A stretch of DNA of 64,000 bases from Plasmodiophora brassicae (lineage: Eukaryota; Endomyxa; Phytomyxea; Plasmodiophorida; Plasmodiophoridae): assembly GCA_039704465.1 (NCBI GenBank), contig JASFAU010000002.1, positions 186,001 to 250,000 of the forward strand, given 5' to 3'. Positions 1 through 10,600 of this stretch are shown here, piece after piece. The position numbers and the translations under genes are program-made. Positions within the stretch are counted from its first letter, which is position 1; each line of letters begins with the position of its first letter. The notes under the pieces are model-generated. The model did not search any database. It saw nothing but the letters and a program-made list of their open reading frames with translations, and was not told the origin of the DNA.

Positions 1-1248
1 ACGATCAATGTTGCGCGTACGTTCGGCGCCGACACCGTCGAGGCGTACCTAACGTGGCTGTCGGACGTCACCGACGGCTTGCTATCCAGGAGCACGCCGG
101 TCCCTGGTGCATCCTCCATTATCGTGTGCACGTCGGACCTGACGAACAATCCCGTCCGAACGGGCGCCCCGCCCGCCATCCCGTCGTATTCGCCCGTCGC
201 CCTGTGGCGCAACGAAACGATCAGCCTGGCGAGGAGCGGCGTCGGCGACACGATCCTGGCTGGCATCACATGGTGCCAGCCCGAAGGTTCGACCGTCTCA
301 GTCGACCTCGACCTGTCTGCCATCTTCTTCCAGGAATCGTTCGCTTGCCTGGGCAGCTGCAGTTTCCAGGCGCCCTCGTTCCTCGCCGAGCACTCTGGCG
401 ACATTCGGTCGGCACCGTTCCCGAACGGCAGCATGGAGTACGTCACGATCGGCATTGAGCGGCTGAGACAGGCCGGGTGCCGGTACGTTGCCCTGACCGT
501 GCACTCGTACACTGGCGAGTCGATGGACACGCTGGCGGACGCGTCCGTGTTCGTCGCCAACCCGGCTCGGAGCGGTACCGGCCCGAATGGCCTGTCCATT
601 CTAACCGCCGCCCGACTCACCGGAAAAGGCACCTGCAACGTTGCCGCGTTCCTCACGATCGGCGCCGACGGCGCGGCGTCGTTCACCTGCGTCGACCACA
701 CGCTGAACGTGGACACGCGCACGGCCAGGGCGTCTTCGAACAGGGTCGGCGACACGGTCTGCCGGTGCCTGAGAGGGCCATCTGCGATCGGCGCGCTGCG
801 TTCCGTCCAGGTCGCCGCGCTCTACTCGGCACAGCTGTGCGAACGCGTGCACGTGGTCGGCCGCAACGGGGCCGCCGCTGACCTCGTCCGGGCGTCGTCG
901 GAATCGTCGGGCACGTGGCTGGCGCGGATCGTGGCGGCAGTCGACGACGCCGGCGTCTTGAGCGACGTCGCCCCGGCGAACCTGGCAGGTGCGCCGTCGA
1001 GGGCGCGCCTGGTGTTTGTCGACGAACTCGTGCCCATTCGGGATGTGGTGCGCTCGACGTGGAGGTCCTGCGCCGACACCCTGGCCGTCGTCATCGTCGT
1101 CCGACTGCAGAGCCACGAGACGGGCCTCGAGGAGTACGCGGGCGGCGCCGATGGACATGGTCCGCGTACCTTCGTCTGCAAGGGCTGGGACACGCTACGC
1201 CTCCTGCGACAAGCGTTATCGCTCGACGGAACAGCGAATCGACAGTAA
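1..1248 (+). CDS. TerD-like protein, 5' partial
   Basis: The frame is open from the first base of the window to a TAA at 1248, so the N-terminus lies outside. The readable 415 residues contain the hallmarks of the TerD/tellurium-resistance fold: a VSVDLDLSAIFF strand (around codons 100-111) and, downstream, GCRYVALTVHSYTGESMDTL followed by an FVANP strand. In bacteria TerD proteins bind calcium and act in stress and phage responses; what a eukaryotic version does is not established. The C-terminal half (after about codon 210) is not recognised. No intron is evident. A 91-bp piece of this gene is repeated in inverted orientation just downstream. Presence of this mostly bacterial family in a eukaryote suggests transfer or ancient retention (inference). 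An atypical composition was not computed. Confidence 0.6.
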   Translation, partial: TINVARTFGADTVEAYLTWLSDVTDGLLSRSTPVPGASSIIVCTSDLTNNPVRTGAPPAIPSYSPVALWRNETISLARSGVGDTILAGITWCQPEGSTVSVDLDLSAIFFQESFACLGSCSFQAPSFLAEHSGDIRSAPFPNGSMEYVTIGIERLRQAGCRYVALTVHSYTGESMDTLADASVFVANPARSGTGPNGLSILTAARLTGKGTCNVAAFLTIGADGAASFTCVDHTLNVDTRTARASSNRVGDTVCRCLRGPSAIGALRSVQVAALYSAQLCERVHVVGRNGAAADLVRASSESSGTWLARIVAAVDDAGVLSDVAPANLAGAPSRARLVFVDELVPIRDVVRSTWRSCADTLAVVIVVRLQSHETGLEEYAGGADGHGPRTFVCKGWDTLRLLRQALSLDGTANRQ

Positions 1249-1321
1249 AACACCTATGCGCCACCTTTCCGTCGACGCATCATGAGGCGGCCGTCGCAGA
1301 CGGGTAGCCGTCCTGAGACAG

Positions 1322-1412
1322 TTGGGACCGGTACCGCTCCGAGCCGGGTTGGTGACGAACACGGACGCGTCCGCCAGCGTGTCCATCGAAGAGGACGACT
1401 GCACGGTCAGGG
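1322..1412 (-). pseudogene. Inverted fragment of the TerD-like gene
   Basis: Read on the minus strand this segment encodes SMDTLADASVFVTNPARSGT, nearly identical to SMDTLADASVFVANPARSGT in the gene at 1-1248. The nucleotide match runs from about 491-586 of the parent to 1412-1322 here, with about 90% identity and one 6-nt deletion. The flanks diverge quickly, no full TerD domain is present, and the surrounding minus-strand frame looks non-functional. It is best read as a recent inverted partial duplication rather than a second gene. Confidence 0.75.
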
Positions 1413-1595
1413 TGCATCCGCCAATGCCATGCGTGTTGTAGAACATTAAGGACGTCGCGCTCGACTTGTCTAGTTCGGTTTCCCGTAGTCCCCTCCCTTT
1501 CTGACGAAACTGGGACAGCCGACTAACACTGCTCCTTGAAGCGTTCATGTCCCAGCGCCGGTCAACGGCTTCTGAGACGAACTGTCGGGTGGAAC

Positions 1596-1695
1596 AAAAA
1601 AATGCGCAGGCTGGTTCGGGAATTGAACCCGAACCAAAAGTGAAACGATAGTCATGGTCGGAGGACGGACGTGTGAGTAATCAATTGTACCAACC
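1596..1695 (-). ncRNA. tRNA-like Pol III unit (degenerate tRNA or SINE head)
   Basis: On the minus strand, TGGTACAATTG (1692-1682) fits the Pol III A-box and GGTTCAATTCC (1629-1619) fits the B-box, 63 nt apart. The B-box sits in a perfect 5-bp T-stem with a 7-nt loop. The seven bases after it (1615-1609, ACCAGCC) pair with GGTTGGT at 1695-1689, giving an 87-nt cloverleaf-length body. A run of seven T on the minus strand (plus 1596-1602) follows as a potential terminator. A convincing D-arm and anticodon arm could not be folded by eye, so a decayed tRNA or tRNA-derived SINE is more likely than a working tRNA. Confidence 0.35.
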
Positions 1696-1772
1696 ATGTT
1701 GGCGTTCCAAAGGTCGGCCCTTCAGTTGTATGATAAGAACGTTCCAACGGTGTGCCTGCGTCAACATTCGCT

Positions 1773-1876
1773 TGAGTTGAGTTGAGTTTATTTGTTGTTC
1801 GCGCTTTTCACGCAGGCGTCTCGGTATCGGGTCCGAGGACCGAAGGCTCAACGAGCAGAACGCCAGCATCACCCGG
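1773..1876 (-). mobile_element. 3' end of a non-LTR (LINE-type) retroelement, copy 1
   Basis: On the minus strand the segment encodes a peptide ending PSVLGPDTETPA followed by TGA, then about 15 nt, AAATAAA, and a short tandem tail of CTCAA units. A second copy near 35.7 kb ends PSILGLETEAPA-stop, then AAATAAA and AAACC units. A conserved ORF C-terminus directly followed by a polyadenylation-like signal and a simple-repeat tail is the normal architecture of a LINE 3' terminus. The copy is 5'-truncated; no reverse transcriptase motif was found upstream. Confidence 0.65.
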
Positions 1877-2818
1877 CCTGGCAGTGCCGGCCCATCACCT
1901 CTGTTCTGGGATCATCGCGTCTGGACGATATCGGAACGTGACTTGACTCGCTCGGAATTGCCGACTGCACTCTTTGTCGGGTCAGGGAGCTATAGCTGCT
2001 GATGCCGCCAATGGGCGTCAAGCGATGATCGGGCGCCGCCGTACAGTCCACTCGATACCTGAAGGATCGCCTGAGCAGTACGCTGCACCGCCGGGCTCAA
2101 ACCGTTCTCGACGCTCATTTACATATTATCAAATGATACACAGGTAGAGACCGCTTGGCGGTATTGATGGGGGAGCGGCGGACGTGGTTCCTTTAGATAT
2201 TTTGTCGCGCAGGTGAAGGGGGTTGGATTCAATCCATGCTGCCCACTGAAGCCAATTTGTTGAATGCGCCACGTACTCCGTATGGAGCTCCACAGGAACT
2301 CCTTACCTGGGCGATCCATTCGGGCGCGACGACCGGTGCCGACGTGTTATGCATGAAATTGCGGATCGACATCGCGAACCCCAACGAGGCATCATCACGG
2401 CGCGAAGATGGCGACGGCTCCTCGTCAATGCCCATTATTGGCACTCACACCGTCGATTGGGAACTCATGGCTACGGCTACGCGTTCATTGGATCGGGCAT
2501 ACCGGGCGGAGTCGAGCATCATGACATGGTGCTCGGCTACAGTTCCAATTTGTGCGCCAGTCTGCGTCCAACCTGTGCCGGTCGCTGTTGCCTTCGGTGC
2601 TGAATGCTGACGGCGCCATATTTGGTTGCAATGGGTCCATGACCAGGTGACAGCAAGTCCGAGCGGGATCTGCTGCCGTCCGAGCGTGCAGCCAGGGCGG
2701 CGGGCCAGATAAAGATTCCAGCGTTCCGAGCGAGGTCGACATCTCAGGCTCAGCTGCTCATCAAAGTCCCGATCGGTCGCCGACAATGCCCATCAGCAAT
2801 CGTATTGGATCGCATCGT

Positions 2819-3955
2819 ATGTCGGTGCCGGCGCTGCTGATCCTGACCGCCGCCCTTCTCGCCGGCCGCATCCAGGCTGCTGATGACGTGATGATCCTTC
2901 CGGGCGACACCAGTCGCATACCAGTCAACCGGTGGCCTACAATCGCAGCCTTGCGCGGCCAGGACGCATTCATGCCGGCTGTCAACAGCGCTCCAGGCCT
3001 GGCCCGCCTCAAGTCATTCGCAAACACCGAGAAGAGGCAGGAGATCGTCAACCGTCTTTTTAGGCACCTCATTAGCGGGTCCGGACAGGATGGCGACGTC
3101 GCCTACCAGATTGGCAAGGAACCATGGGACAACTGTCAGCCGCTACTGCACTGGGCCGCAAGCGAAGGCGAGGCCGACATTGTCCAGTTCTTGCTGAGTG
3201 CTCCGGGTGTCACTGCCAATGTGGTTGATTCCCGCCTTGGGCGGACGCCATTGCACTGGGCCACTCGTCAAGGGCAGTATATCACTATGGAGTTGCTGTT
3301 GGCGGCTCGGGGCATCGACGTCAATGCACGCGACATTAAGCAGAAGACGCCACTGCATTTGGCCGTGATCTTCGAGCACGACGACGCCGTCGTGGCCTTG
3401 GTGCACGCCGACAATATTAACGTCACAGCCGTCGACAAGGACGGGAAGGCCCCTCTGCAGCACGCGATGGAACACTGGTCTGCAAACCCGGGGTCTCTTG
3501 CGCGTCAGTACATCATCATGGTCCTCATCGCTGTCGGCGCCGGATTCGGCCCGATGTCAGACGTCACGCCGCTGTACTGGGCCGTGGATCACGATTATTC
3601 CGACATTGTCAAGATGCTGCTCAAGTTGGGAGGAATCGATGTCAACGAGGGCGGCGGTGCTCGTTCGAGCCCCCTGTGCAAGGCTGTGATGCAAAACCGT
3701 CATCGCCTGGTTGAGATGCTTCTGGAGCACGAGGATATTGATGCCAATGCAGGCGACCCGTTGCTGCTGGCCGTTCAGGAACGCCACATTGGAATCGCTA
3801 AGATGCTCGCCCAGCACCCGAAGCTCGTCATGTCGACAGGTGTCTGGCAGGCAGTGAAGCTGGCCGAGCAGCATGGGGATTCGCAACTCGTGCGCTGGAT
3901 TATTGCCCCGCGTAAACTGTCGCGTTCCACGACGGGACTCTTCAAGTACCCGTGA
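2819..3955 (+). CDS. Secreted ankyrin-repeat protein
   Basis: This is a single-exon gene of 378 residues from the ATG at 2819. An in-frame ATG lies at 2786, but the 2819 start puts a clean signal peptide (MSVPALLILTAALLAGRIQA) at the N-terminus. From about residue 100 onward there are at least six ankyrin repeats, recognisable by TPLHWATRQGQ, TPLHLAVIFEHDD, TPLYWAVDHDYSD and LLLAVQERHIG cores with intervening D/GIDVN turns. Ankyrin repeats mediate protein binding and carry no enzymatic function. A signal peptide without a later membrane segment implies export or residence in the secretory pathway. Secreted ankyrin proteins in parasitic protists are often considered host-interaction candidates; that role is inference here. 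The signal-peptide call is by eye. Confidence 0.85.
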   Translation: MSVPALLILTAALLAGRIQAADDVMILPGDTSRIPVNRWPTIAALRGQDAFMPAVNSAPGLARLKSFANTEKRQEIVNRLFRHLISGSGQDGDVAYQIGKEPWDNCQPLLHWAASEGEADIVQFLLSAPGVTANVVDSRLGRTPLHWATRQGQYITMELLLAARGIDVNARDIKQKTPLHLAVIFEHDDAVVALVHADNINVTAVDKDGKAPLQHAMEHWSANPGSLARQYIIMVLIAVGAGFGPMSDVTPLYWAVDHDYSDIVKMLLKLGGIDVNEGGGARSSPLCKAVMQNRHRLVEMLLEHEDIDANAGDPLLLAVQERHIGIAKMLAQHPKLVMSTGVWQAVKLAEQHGDSQLVRWIIAPRKLSRSTTGLFKYP

Positions 3956-4206
3956 TTCTCGATGGACTGCGTTCACAATGTTCATCGCCCTAGCTCCGCA
4001 TTAAAGTTGCACGCCTTTCTGGATTGACCTTGCCGCCTTATGGTCAGGGAGATGTGCAACATGGGTGCTGGTGTAGAGACAGCGGCTGGAGGTGCGCACG
4101 CAACCGTAGACCAAGCGTCCCTGCTTGTACTGACGCTAACAAAGCGGGGCGCCACCTGACAGCGTTGACTTCGGACGAGCCGCCGGACGTCGTGTGGCGT
4201 GCCACT

Positions 4207-4647
4207 TCACGTTCGATCGGTTCGAGTGATGAACATACGCGATATTTCGACTCTTGAAGGAGCTACTGGAAAACCGATGGATGCGTCACCCGAAAGATGG
4301 ATATGTTTGTGTATTTCCCCTGATGCTTCGGATTTGCATTGGTCTGTCTTTCTTACACAGATTCCATATGATATCTCCAGGAACCATTTGCCAACCAACA
4401 CCATGACCCAATGGCTTTCATCTCTGGTTCGCTGCGTCGCAACCAGAGTCGTTGGGCAATCATCGAGAAAGGTTTTGCAATCGTTGAAGGATGTTTCCAC
4501 TCCCGACACTATTTGCATTCGGCTGATGCACTTCGTATCTTTACTGATCACCGTAACGTCATGTACATTATGGACCCGCTTCATTTTACTACGAACCTGA
4601 GCCGTATGGCTGGTGATCGATTTGAGAGATCATCATGGGGGCTATAA
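4207..4647 (+). pseudogene. Decayed Ty3/Gypsy RNase H fragment
   Basis: Two overlapping forward frames together give a Ty3/Gypsy-type RNase H domain. The first reads ICLCISPDASDLHWSVFLTQ (compare the usual FTDASDxHWGAVLTQ). The second reads GFAIVEGCFHSRHYLHSADA and RIFTDHRNVMYIMDP (compare EAFAIV..., IFTDHRNLxYIF). A frame change lies between them near 4410-4420, and the reading breaks again after MAGDRFERSSWGL, the position of the usual connection to integrase. No LTRs, reverse transcriptase or integrase core were found. This is a dead fragment, described only and not reconstructed. Confidence 0.7.
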
Positions 4648-5427
4648 CTGGATTCGCGTCCGACGCCGTTCATCATGGGCCACGATCAGGATCAAGTTGA
4701 GATTGGCCGCCAGCACAACGGGCACCCGCAAGGGGGCCGCCGCCAGGCAGCTCACCTGTCACCAGTGCGGGCGGCCCCCGGCCACCTACGCCGGGACTAC
4801 CCTCCGTCCCGTCACGGCGATGCGTACGAAGGTACCAACGCGCACGGCACGGAAGCTCAAGCTTGCCCCCTCACGGACATACGGCGGGCCACGGGCCCAC
4901 GGCCCACCGCCCATGCGGCATTGTACAAATGTCATCGTCCATCACGACGTCATATCAGCGACGGGCTATACACCTGCACGTCCGACTTCCACCCAGTCAC
5001 GTTGTGGGCCCGTGGTCTGAGCCCGCCCCGCGCTTCGTACCATGCATTGTCTCGAGACACTGTCCTTTAGATTTCTCGACGGGATTCCCCTGTATCAGTC
5101 CATCGAACGCGCCCTAGGCCCGACAAACAAAGTGGACGCGGTTCGACGTCGCTGCTTCGAAAGCGATCGACCGCGCGTTCGCAGCAGACCGAAGGCGTGT
5201 TCGGCGGACTGACACTGGCGAATCTCGTCGAGACCACGGCTTTTGTCTGGCCCGGCACCGAATATTTAATAGGCTTTCGCGGCCGATGATGATGATGATG
5301 ACTGATCGATATTGCCGCCCTAGGACCAACATCACTACCGTATCGTGGGTGCCGGAGATCTTCGAGTCACGCGTCGGAGTTACGGAGGTGTTGCCGACGC
5401 GAAACTCCGTGACGGTCTCTCGCCGTC
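4648..5427. other. Intergenic, possibly residual retroelement
   Basis: No gene is supported. A (GAT)n run of about five units lies at 5286-5302. The sequence immediately 5' of 5428 serves as upstream region of the GPN2-like gene. Some frames downstream of the Gypsy fragment are arginine- and histidine-rich but match nothing recognisable. Confidence 0.5.
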
Positions 5428-6368
5428 ATGGCGACTGCTGCGACGTACGCCCAGTTCGTGCTGGGCACACCAGGCGCTGGCAAGAGCACGTATTGCGCAG
5501 GTAGGTATTTGATTTGGCAGTCGCGAGTCGATCGTGTGACCCAATTGTCAGGCATGAGCGAGTTTATGCGCTTGTTGAAACGGAAGTGCGTTGTCGTCAA
5601 TCTGGATCCGGCGAACGACCGCCTGCCGTACGAATGCGCTGTTGATATTCGCGAGCTTGTTCGCCTAGAAGACGTGATGGAACGGCACACGCCTGAGGCT
5701 GGTGATGCTGAGGAGTCGTTCGGACTCGGACCGAATGGCGGTCTTGTGTTCTGCATCGAGTACCTCGAGAGGAACCTTGACTGGCTGCGCTCTGCGCTAA
5801 AGCCCTTCGAATCGCAATGGATCTTGTTCGACTGCCCTGGCCAGGTCGAACTGTACACGGTTCACACCTCCATGCGTAACATCTTCCGAGCCATCACCAA
5901 CGACTGGCAGTGGCGAACGGCATGCGTCCACCTGGTCGACGTTGCACATTGCTTGGATGCTTCCCGATACATTTCCGCGCTCCTTCTCTCATTGACGGCC
6001 ATGTTGCATCTGGAATTGCCTCATGTTAACGTCCTGTCCAAGATCGACCAGCTTAGGCAGTTCGGTAGACTTCGTAAGTGTATCGTCGTTTGAAATATCG
6101 GCATCGTGTTGACGTACGGCTCCGATTTCCAGCATTGGGCTTGCAGTTTTATTCTGAGGTGCTCAACCTACAGCACCTTGTCATGCTGCTGGAACAGGAC
6201 CCGATGACCGCGCGTTTCACGGCGTTGAATTCGGCGCTGTGCAACCTCATCGAAGAGTTCGGCCTCGTGCGGTTCGTTCCGCTAAAAATCGAAAACAAGC
6301 ACAGCGTGTTCCGGCTGCTGCAGGAGGTCGACCGGTCAGTCGGGTACGCTGACGACAACACAGCTTAA
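5428..6368 (+). CDS. GPN2: GPN-loop GTPase 2
   Basis: Three exons: 5428-5500, 5552-6073 and 6133-6368, with introns of 51 and 59 nt (276 residues). The spliced protein carries every signature of the family: the P-loop GTPGAGKST, then NLDPAND after TYCAG, the GPN loop as GPN in LGPNGGL, DCPGQVELYT as switch/G3, and SKIDQL as the guanine-specificity motif. Splicing restores LPLGLQFYSEVLNL, which aligns with the family's KLxFNLDxYTEVxDL. Human and yeast GPN2 act with GPN1/GPN3 in assembly and nuclear import of RNA polymerase II. The TYC after the P-loop and the overall length favour GPN2 over GPN1 or GPN3. The gene converges on HSP20 with only 61 bp between stop codons. Confidence 0.93.
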
Positions 6369-6429
6369 ACTTTATTCATTGTCCTCCGATTGTATGCGAG
6401 TCCAATCTGTTCGAAGCGATCGTTTGCGC

Positions 6430-7053
6430 TCACTGCACCTCAATACGATGAGGTTCAGGGAATTCCTTTCGGCCTTCGGTCGTCTTTCCCATAGTTATGA
6501 TCAGGACGCCACATTCATTGCGAGCAGAGACCTTGTCGGAATCGGCGCCTAGCGGGATGGGAATCGTACGAACCGATGGCGTTATGGCGCGCTCGGACCA
6601 CACGACATCCTCCTGGTCCACCTTGCAGAGGTCGGTTCCAACACCCGGCGATGGGTTCGCATTGATCGTCAGCACGTCTGTTGCGACCTTTACGGCGATC
6701 TGTTCTTTCGTGAGGCCGGGTACATCGACAATCAGGATCTACAACGACAGGGTTAGGCCAAGCTTGCCACGGAAGTGAACATCACCGACAAACTGGTCAT
6801 CCTGCTCGACAAGCGTGCTCGACAACGGCATGATGCTCGACCCATACTGGGTCGAAGGCGCGTTACGTGGCAGATTCGCCAGCTGCGTCAGTCGGGTACG
6901 GTGATGATGACGGCGCGCGTGATGGTACCGATGACGGTACCGGTGCGTTTCGGTCGGAAACGGCTCGTTCATGAACGTGTCGGGCATGCCGACATCGAGG
7001 GACGGTTCGTTGTAGTACGTCGCGAACGGGTCTTCCAATGGCACCAGGCTCAT
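6430..7053 (-). CDS. Small heat-shock protein (HSP20 / alpha-crystallin)
   Basis: Two exons, 7053-6790 and 6738-6430, give 190 residues. The second exon encodes the alpha-crystallin domain: VDVPGLTKEQIAVKV, LTINANP, and a C-terminal beta strand RNECGVLIITMGK. The first exon contributes a histidine/arginine-rich N-terminal arm, variable in this family, and the first strand ending DDQF. The 51-nt intron uses a GTCGGT donor; an in-frame alternative at GTTCAC 9 nt later cannot be excluded. Small HSPs form oligomers that hold unfolding proteins in a refoldable state, typically in the cytosol. No good heat-shock element (nGAAnnTTCn array) was seen by eye in the 561-bp divergent region shared with KNL1. 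Confidence 0.85.
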
Positions 7054-7614
7054 CTTCCTTCCAGCACCCCACTCTTCCTAAATGAATTTTGGAGAATATC
7101 CTCCGACGGCCACCGGCGGATCCTCGAACCGACGGTCACCAATCTTCCCACGGGGGCCCTTTTCTTGCTGTCCTCCGATCCGACCCTGGGGTGGCTTTTC
7201 TAAATCACGGCAGCCATCAACGTAGATAGGAGGCTGTCGGATGACGGTGCTGAAGGCAGGCCGTGGTATATGGGCCAACGCCCTTTTATGTTCATGCATC
7301 AAGCCCATACGGCATCCGCCCTCGGCAACTCGATCGGCAGATAAACGCCGTCGATTATCGCCTATCGTTCCTGTCGGAGCCGGGTCCAACAGACGCAGCA
7401 CTGTAACCGTGTGGCATGTGCCATCGTCTACTGTAACACTGTGACGTTTCCCGTGTGCTTTTCGAAACGCTCCATACGGCGCGCTTTTTGAGAGACTCTG
7501 TTTGGGGGTGAATTCGCAGCACCCAGGTGGCGGCGGCGGCGGGCGGATTTTCGTGTTGGGAGCGAGCGGGAGCTGTCGTCGTCGTCGACGTCGTTGCGTT
7601 TCGCGGCGGCGAGT
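7054..7614. other. Divergent upstream region HSP20/KNL1
   Basis: This 561-bp stretch separates two divergently transcribed genes and presumably holds both promoters. No TATA box or heat-shock element could be assigned confidently. The long minus-strand frame that covers part of it lacks any recognisable domain. Confidence 0.5.
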
Positions 7615-10600
7615 ATGGTGGTCGCCAACGAGGATGTCGACAAGGAGAACTGGCTGCCGCGCGTCAGCGGCAAGCAGGCGCTGGCCCGACGCCGGTCGAC
7701 CGGGATCATGAAAGGCGGCGATTCGACAGGGACGCTGCTGTCGCCAAAGCCGAAGAAACGCCGGCGGGAGAGTTTGAGGTAGGGATTGATTTTCGCCCGA
7801 TATTGCATGGTCTAAGCGCGTTTCGGTTAGCAAGCGAGTCAGTTTCGGTGTCGTTGATGTGCGATTGTATGAGAAGGACGAGGACTGGTCGGAGAGCCCA
7901 GCGAACGTCGTGCGATCTGTTGATGTCGGGACTGTACCATTCAATGATCACCCGACACCGAGTCCGGTGAAGCCACAGGAGGCGCGCACGCTGCTGAGCC
8001 TCGTTCAAGACGACGACAGCGACGACGACGACCAGACGATGGAGATGACCGTGAACGTTGGGAAGATCATTTCGGCTGGAGAGACGCACAAAGTAATTGG
8101 CGATGAAGCGCTGAACAACGCTGACCAGGAACAGACGATGGAGATGACGGTCAACGTCGGAACGATCGTTTCGGCTAGCTCAGTAATTGCCCTGCAGACC
8201 ACGACGGTTGACAACGAAGAGACCATGGAGATGACGGTAAATGTGGGTCAGATCCTTTCGGCGAAACTGCCCGACGACGGTGATGAGACGATGGAGATGA
8301 CAACCAACTTCGGCGAGATCGTGTCATCAAACCCGATCACCGATGCTGATGAGACTATGGAGATCACGACGAATGTCGGCGCCATCCTGAGTACCGCATC
8401 TGAGGTGTACAAAGACACGAACCCCGCTGAGCGTGACGATGAGGGGCCGGAGGAAGGGGAGATTACCATCCAGATGGACGGCAACTACGACGAAAGTACG
8501 GCGGATTTGCAGAGCGTGAACGGCGAACAGACGATGGATATGACAGTGGCTCATGGAAAGATCCTGGCCGTCGAGAGCGAGCAAACAATGGAGATGACCG
8601 CAGTGCACGGACAGATCCTGTCAACGAGCGCCCACCCTGTTCTAGACGATCGGGAGAACGTGGAGCACGTACAAGAGCCCGCTAAGGAAGAATCTGAGCC
8701 TGACCCGCCGAAGGACATCGCTAGCCAACCTGACGGGGTCGTCAGCGGTGTCGTCGAAGAGACCGTCATTCACCCTGCGGTGACACACGACTTCTCTCAC
8801 CTTCTAGACGACGACAACGATGTGTCGACCACTGTAAGGGATTCAGAGCAAGCAGTGTTGGGTGACTCTTATACCTTGTATCAGGTTCCGATCCAGCAGG
8901 CATCAGCGGAGACACCGGATATGGGCGATATCGATGCTCTGGAGGACCACGAAGTTACTGGTGAGCTGACCAAGAACTTTAAGGCCAAGATGGCTGGGAT
9001 TTTGATGGGCGACATTGATGAGCGCACGGTCGACCTGCGCCAGGCCAACCTGACATCGTCCGAGCTGGCCATCGCGGCCGTGTTCAAGAGGATTCTCGAT
9101 GATAGCACCAACGACACTGTCAATGATGCCCGTGACTCCATGCATGGCAACGACGACAGTAAGGTGCTAGAGAGCGTCGACGAATTCCTGTCCAGGAGAA
9201 TTATGTCGCCTCAACGACCGGCTGCCAAACCTGCGCCGAGCAAGGCGGACGAAGCCGTAATCGTTCCCTCCACTGTTCAGCAGCTGCTGGCGCTGGCTGG
9301 CATGCGATTCATGGACAGTTGCAATTGGAGTTCGTCTCGCAAGACGCTCTCCTTCGGGTTCTGTCCGCCTTCGGTCCGAACGATCAGCGATCACGATCGG
9401 CTCAAACTGTCATCTGTCGACCAGATTCACCTGGAGCAGTTGAAAGGCAGTTGCGGGCAGATGTCGACCGCTGTTGGACAGCTGAAGGACGACATCGCCA
9501 ATCTGGAGTCTATTGTCGACTCGCAATGCCAAGGCGTTTTCGAGAAGTTGGTCAAGGTTCGCATTTGGATCATTAACCGTGATGCCGTCCTGACACTGAA
9601 TGTCTCGCAGGATGGCCAAAACTCCCTCGCAAGTGTGATGAGGCGCCTGAAGCAATTCTGCAAGGCAGAGGCGCGGCTGAAGTGGTTTGACTACCGAATC
9701 AAGCAGGCCGAGCAGACGCGAGACGCTTTTCTAGGTCGAGCTCAGGTTCTCGCTGCCGACGTGTCAAAGATCGAGAGAGCGGACGCCGAGGTCGATAATG
9801 GCAACTGTGTTTGAACGTCACGTATTAACCTATGCCCTGCAGCTTGCTGAAAAGATGCCCATGCGAGCGCAACGAGAAGAAAACGGCCAACTTGCTGTTC
9901 TGAAATCCGCAGTTGCTGAGCAAGCCGAAGCGATCGATGTTTTCCTCTTGCAGCGGGACCAGCTTGTCACCGAGCGCACTGCAGTAACCGATCGCGTTTC
10001 CAGTATCAGGCGGTCCATCGCAGAACACGAAGAGAACCTGCGTAACGCCATTGCGAAACAGGAACTCGAGGTCGTTGGTTCCATCTGTATCGACGATGAG
10101 GTTCGCTGACACTGTCGGCAGGAGCGGAGGGCTCGTGCAGATCGTAAACTTCGTCTCGTGAAGGGTGCCGCTGGGTGGGACCTCGTCCATTGCAACCGGC
10201 GCTCTCTGTCGCTCGAGGTCAACCATGGTTACACGCTGTCCATCCGCCTGTCGGCCGTTGCTCGCGGCGTCATCGACCACATTGAGCTGTCATCACCGGC
10301 AGCCAAGCCGGTTGCGGACGAGGGCCTCTCCGTTATGCGCGACGTTCGCGTCGCTGAAATCCGCTCCCTGTGCTCGGAGTGCAAGACGACCCAATCGTTG
10401 CCTGCTCTGAGGGCTAAGGTCCGACATCGCCGTCTATCCCGTACGGAAACTGACGGTCTGCCGTTCAGATATCAACCCGGGTAGGGCGGCTGCACAGTCT
10501 GGAGCTGGAACTCCAACGGCTGCGAACGGCGTTCACTGTCGAGATCACGGACGCGTGGACGGTTCTGGTTCGGATATCGTCGATCTCGCCCCTGGAGTGC

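Larger units (their letters stand above)
1249..2785. other. Gene-poor stretch between TerD-like and ankyrin genes
   Basis: Apart from the inverted TerD fragment, the tRNA-like unit and the LINE tail listed separately, no coding sequence is supported here. Frames between about 2,050 and 2,780 are short, overlapping on both strands and match no family recognised by eye. Confidence 0.6.

Noticed and set aside
5286..5302. (GAT)n run as a regulatory element for GPN2
   Set aside because: Simple-repeat sequence with no independent evidence for function.
7078..7944. 288-codon minus-strand frame
   Set aside because: It overlaps the HSP20/KNL1 divergent region and the first KNL1 exons; the translation is low-complexity and no family motif is visible.
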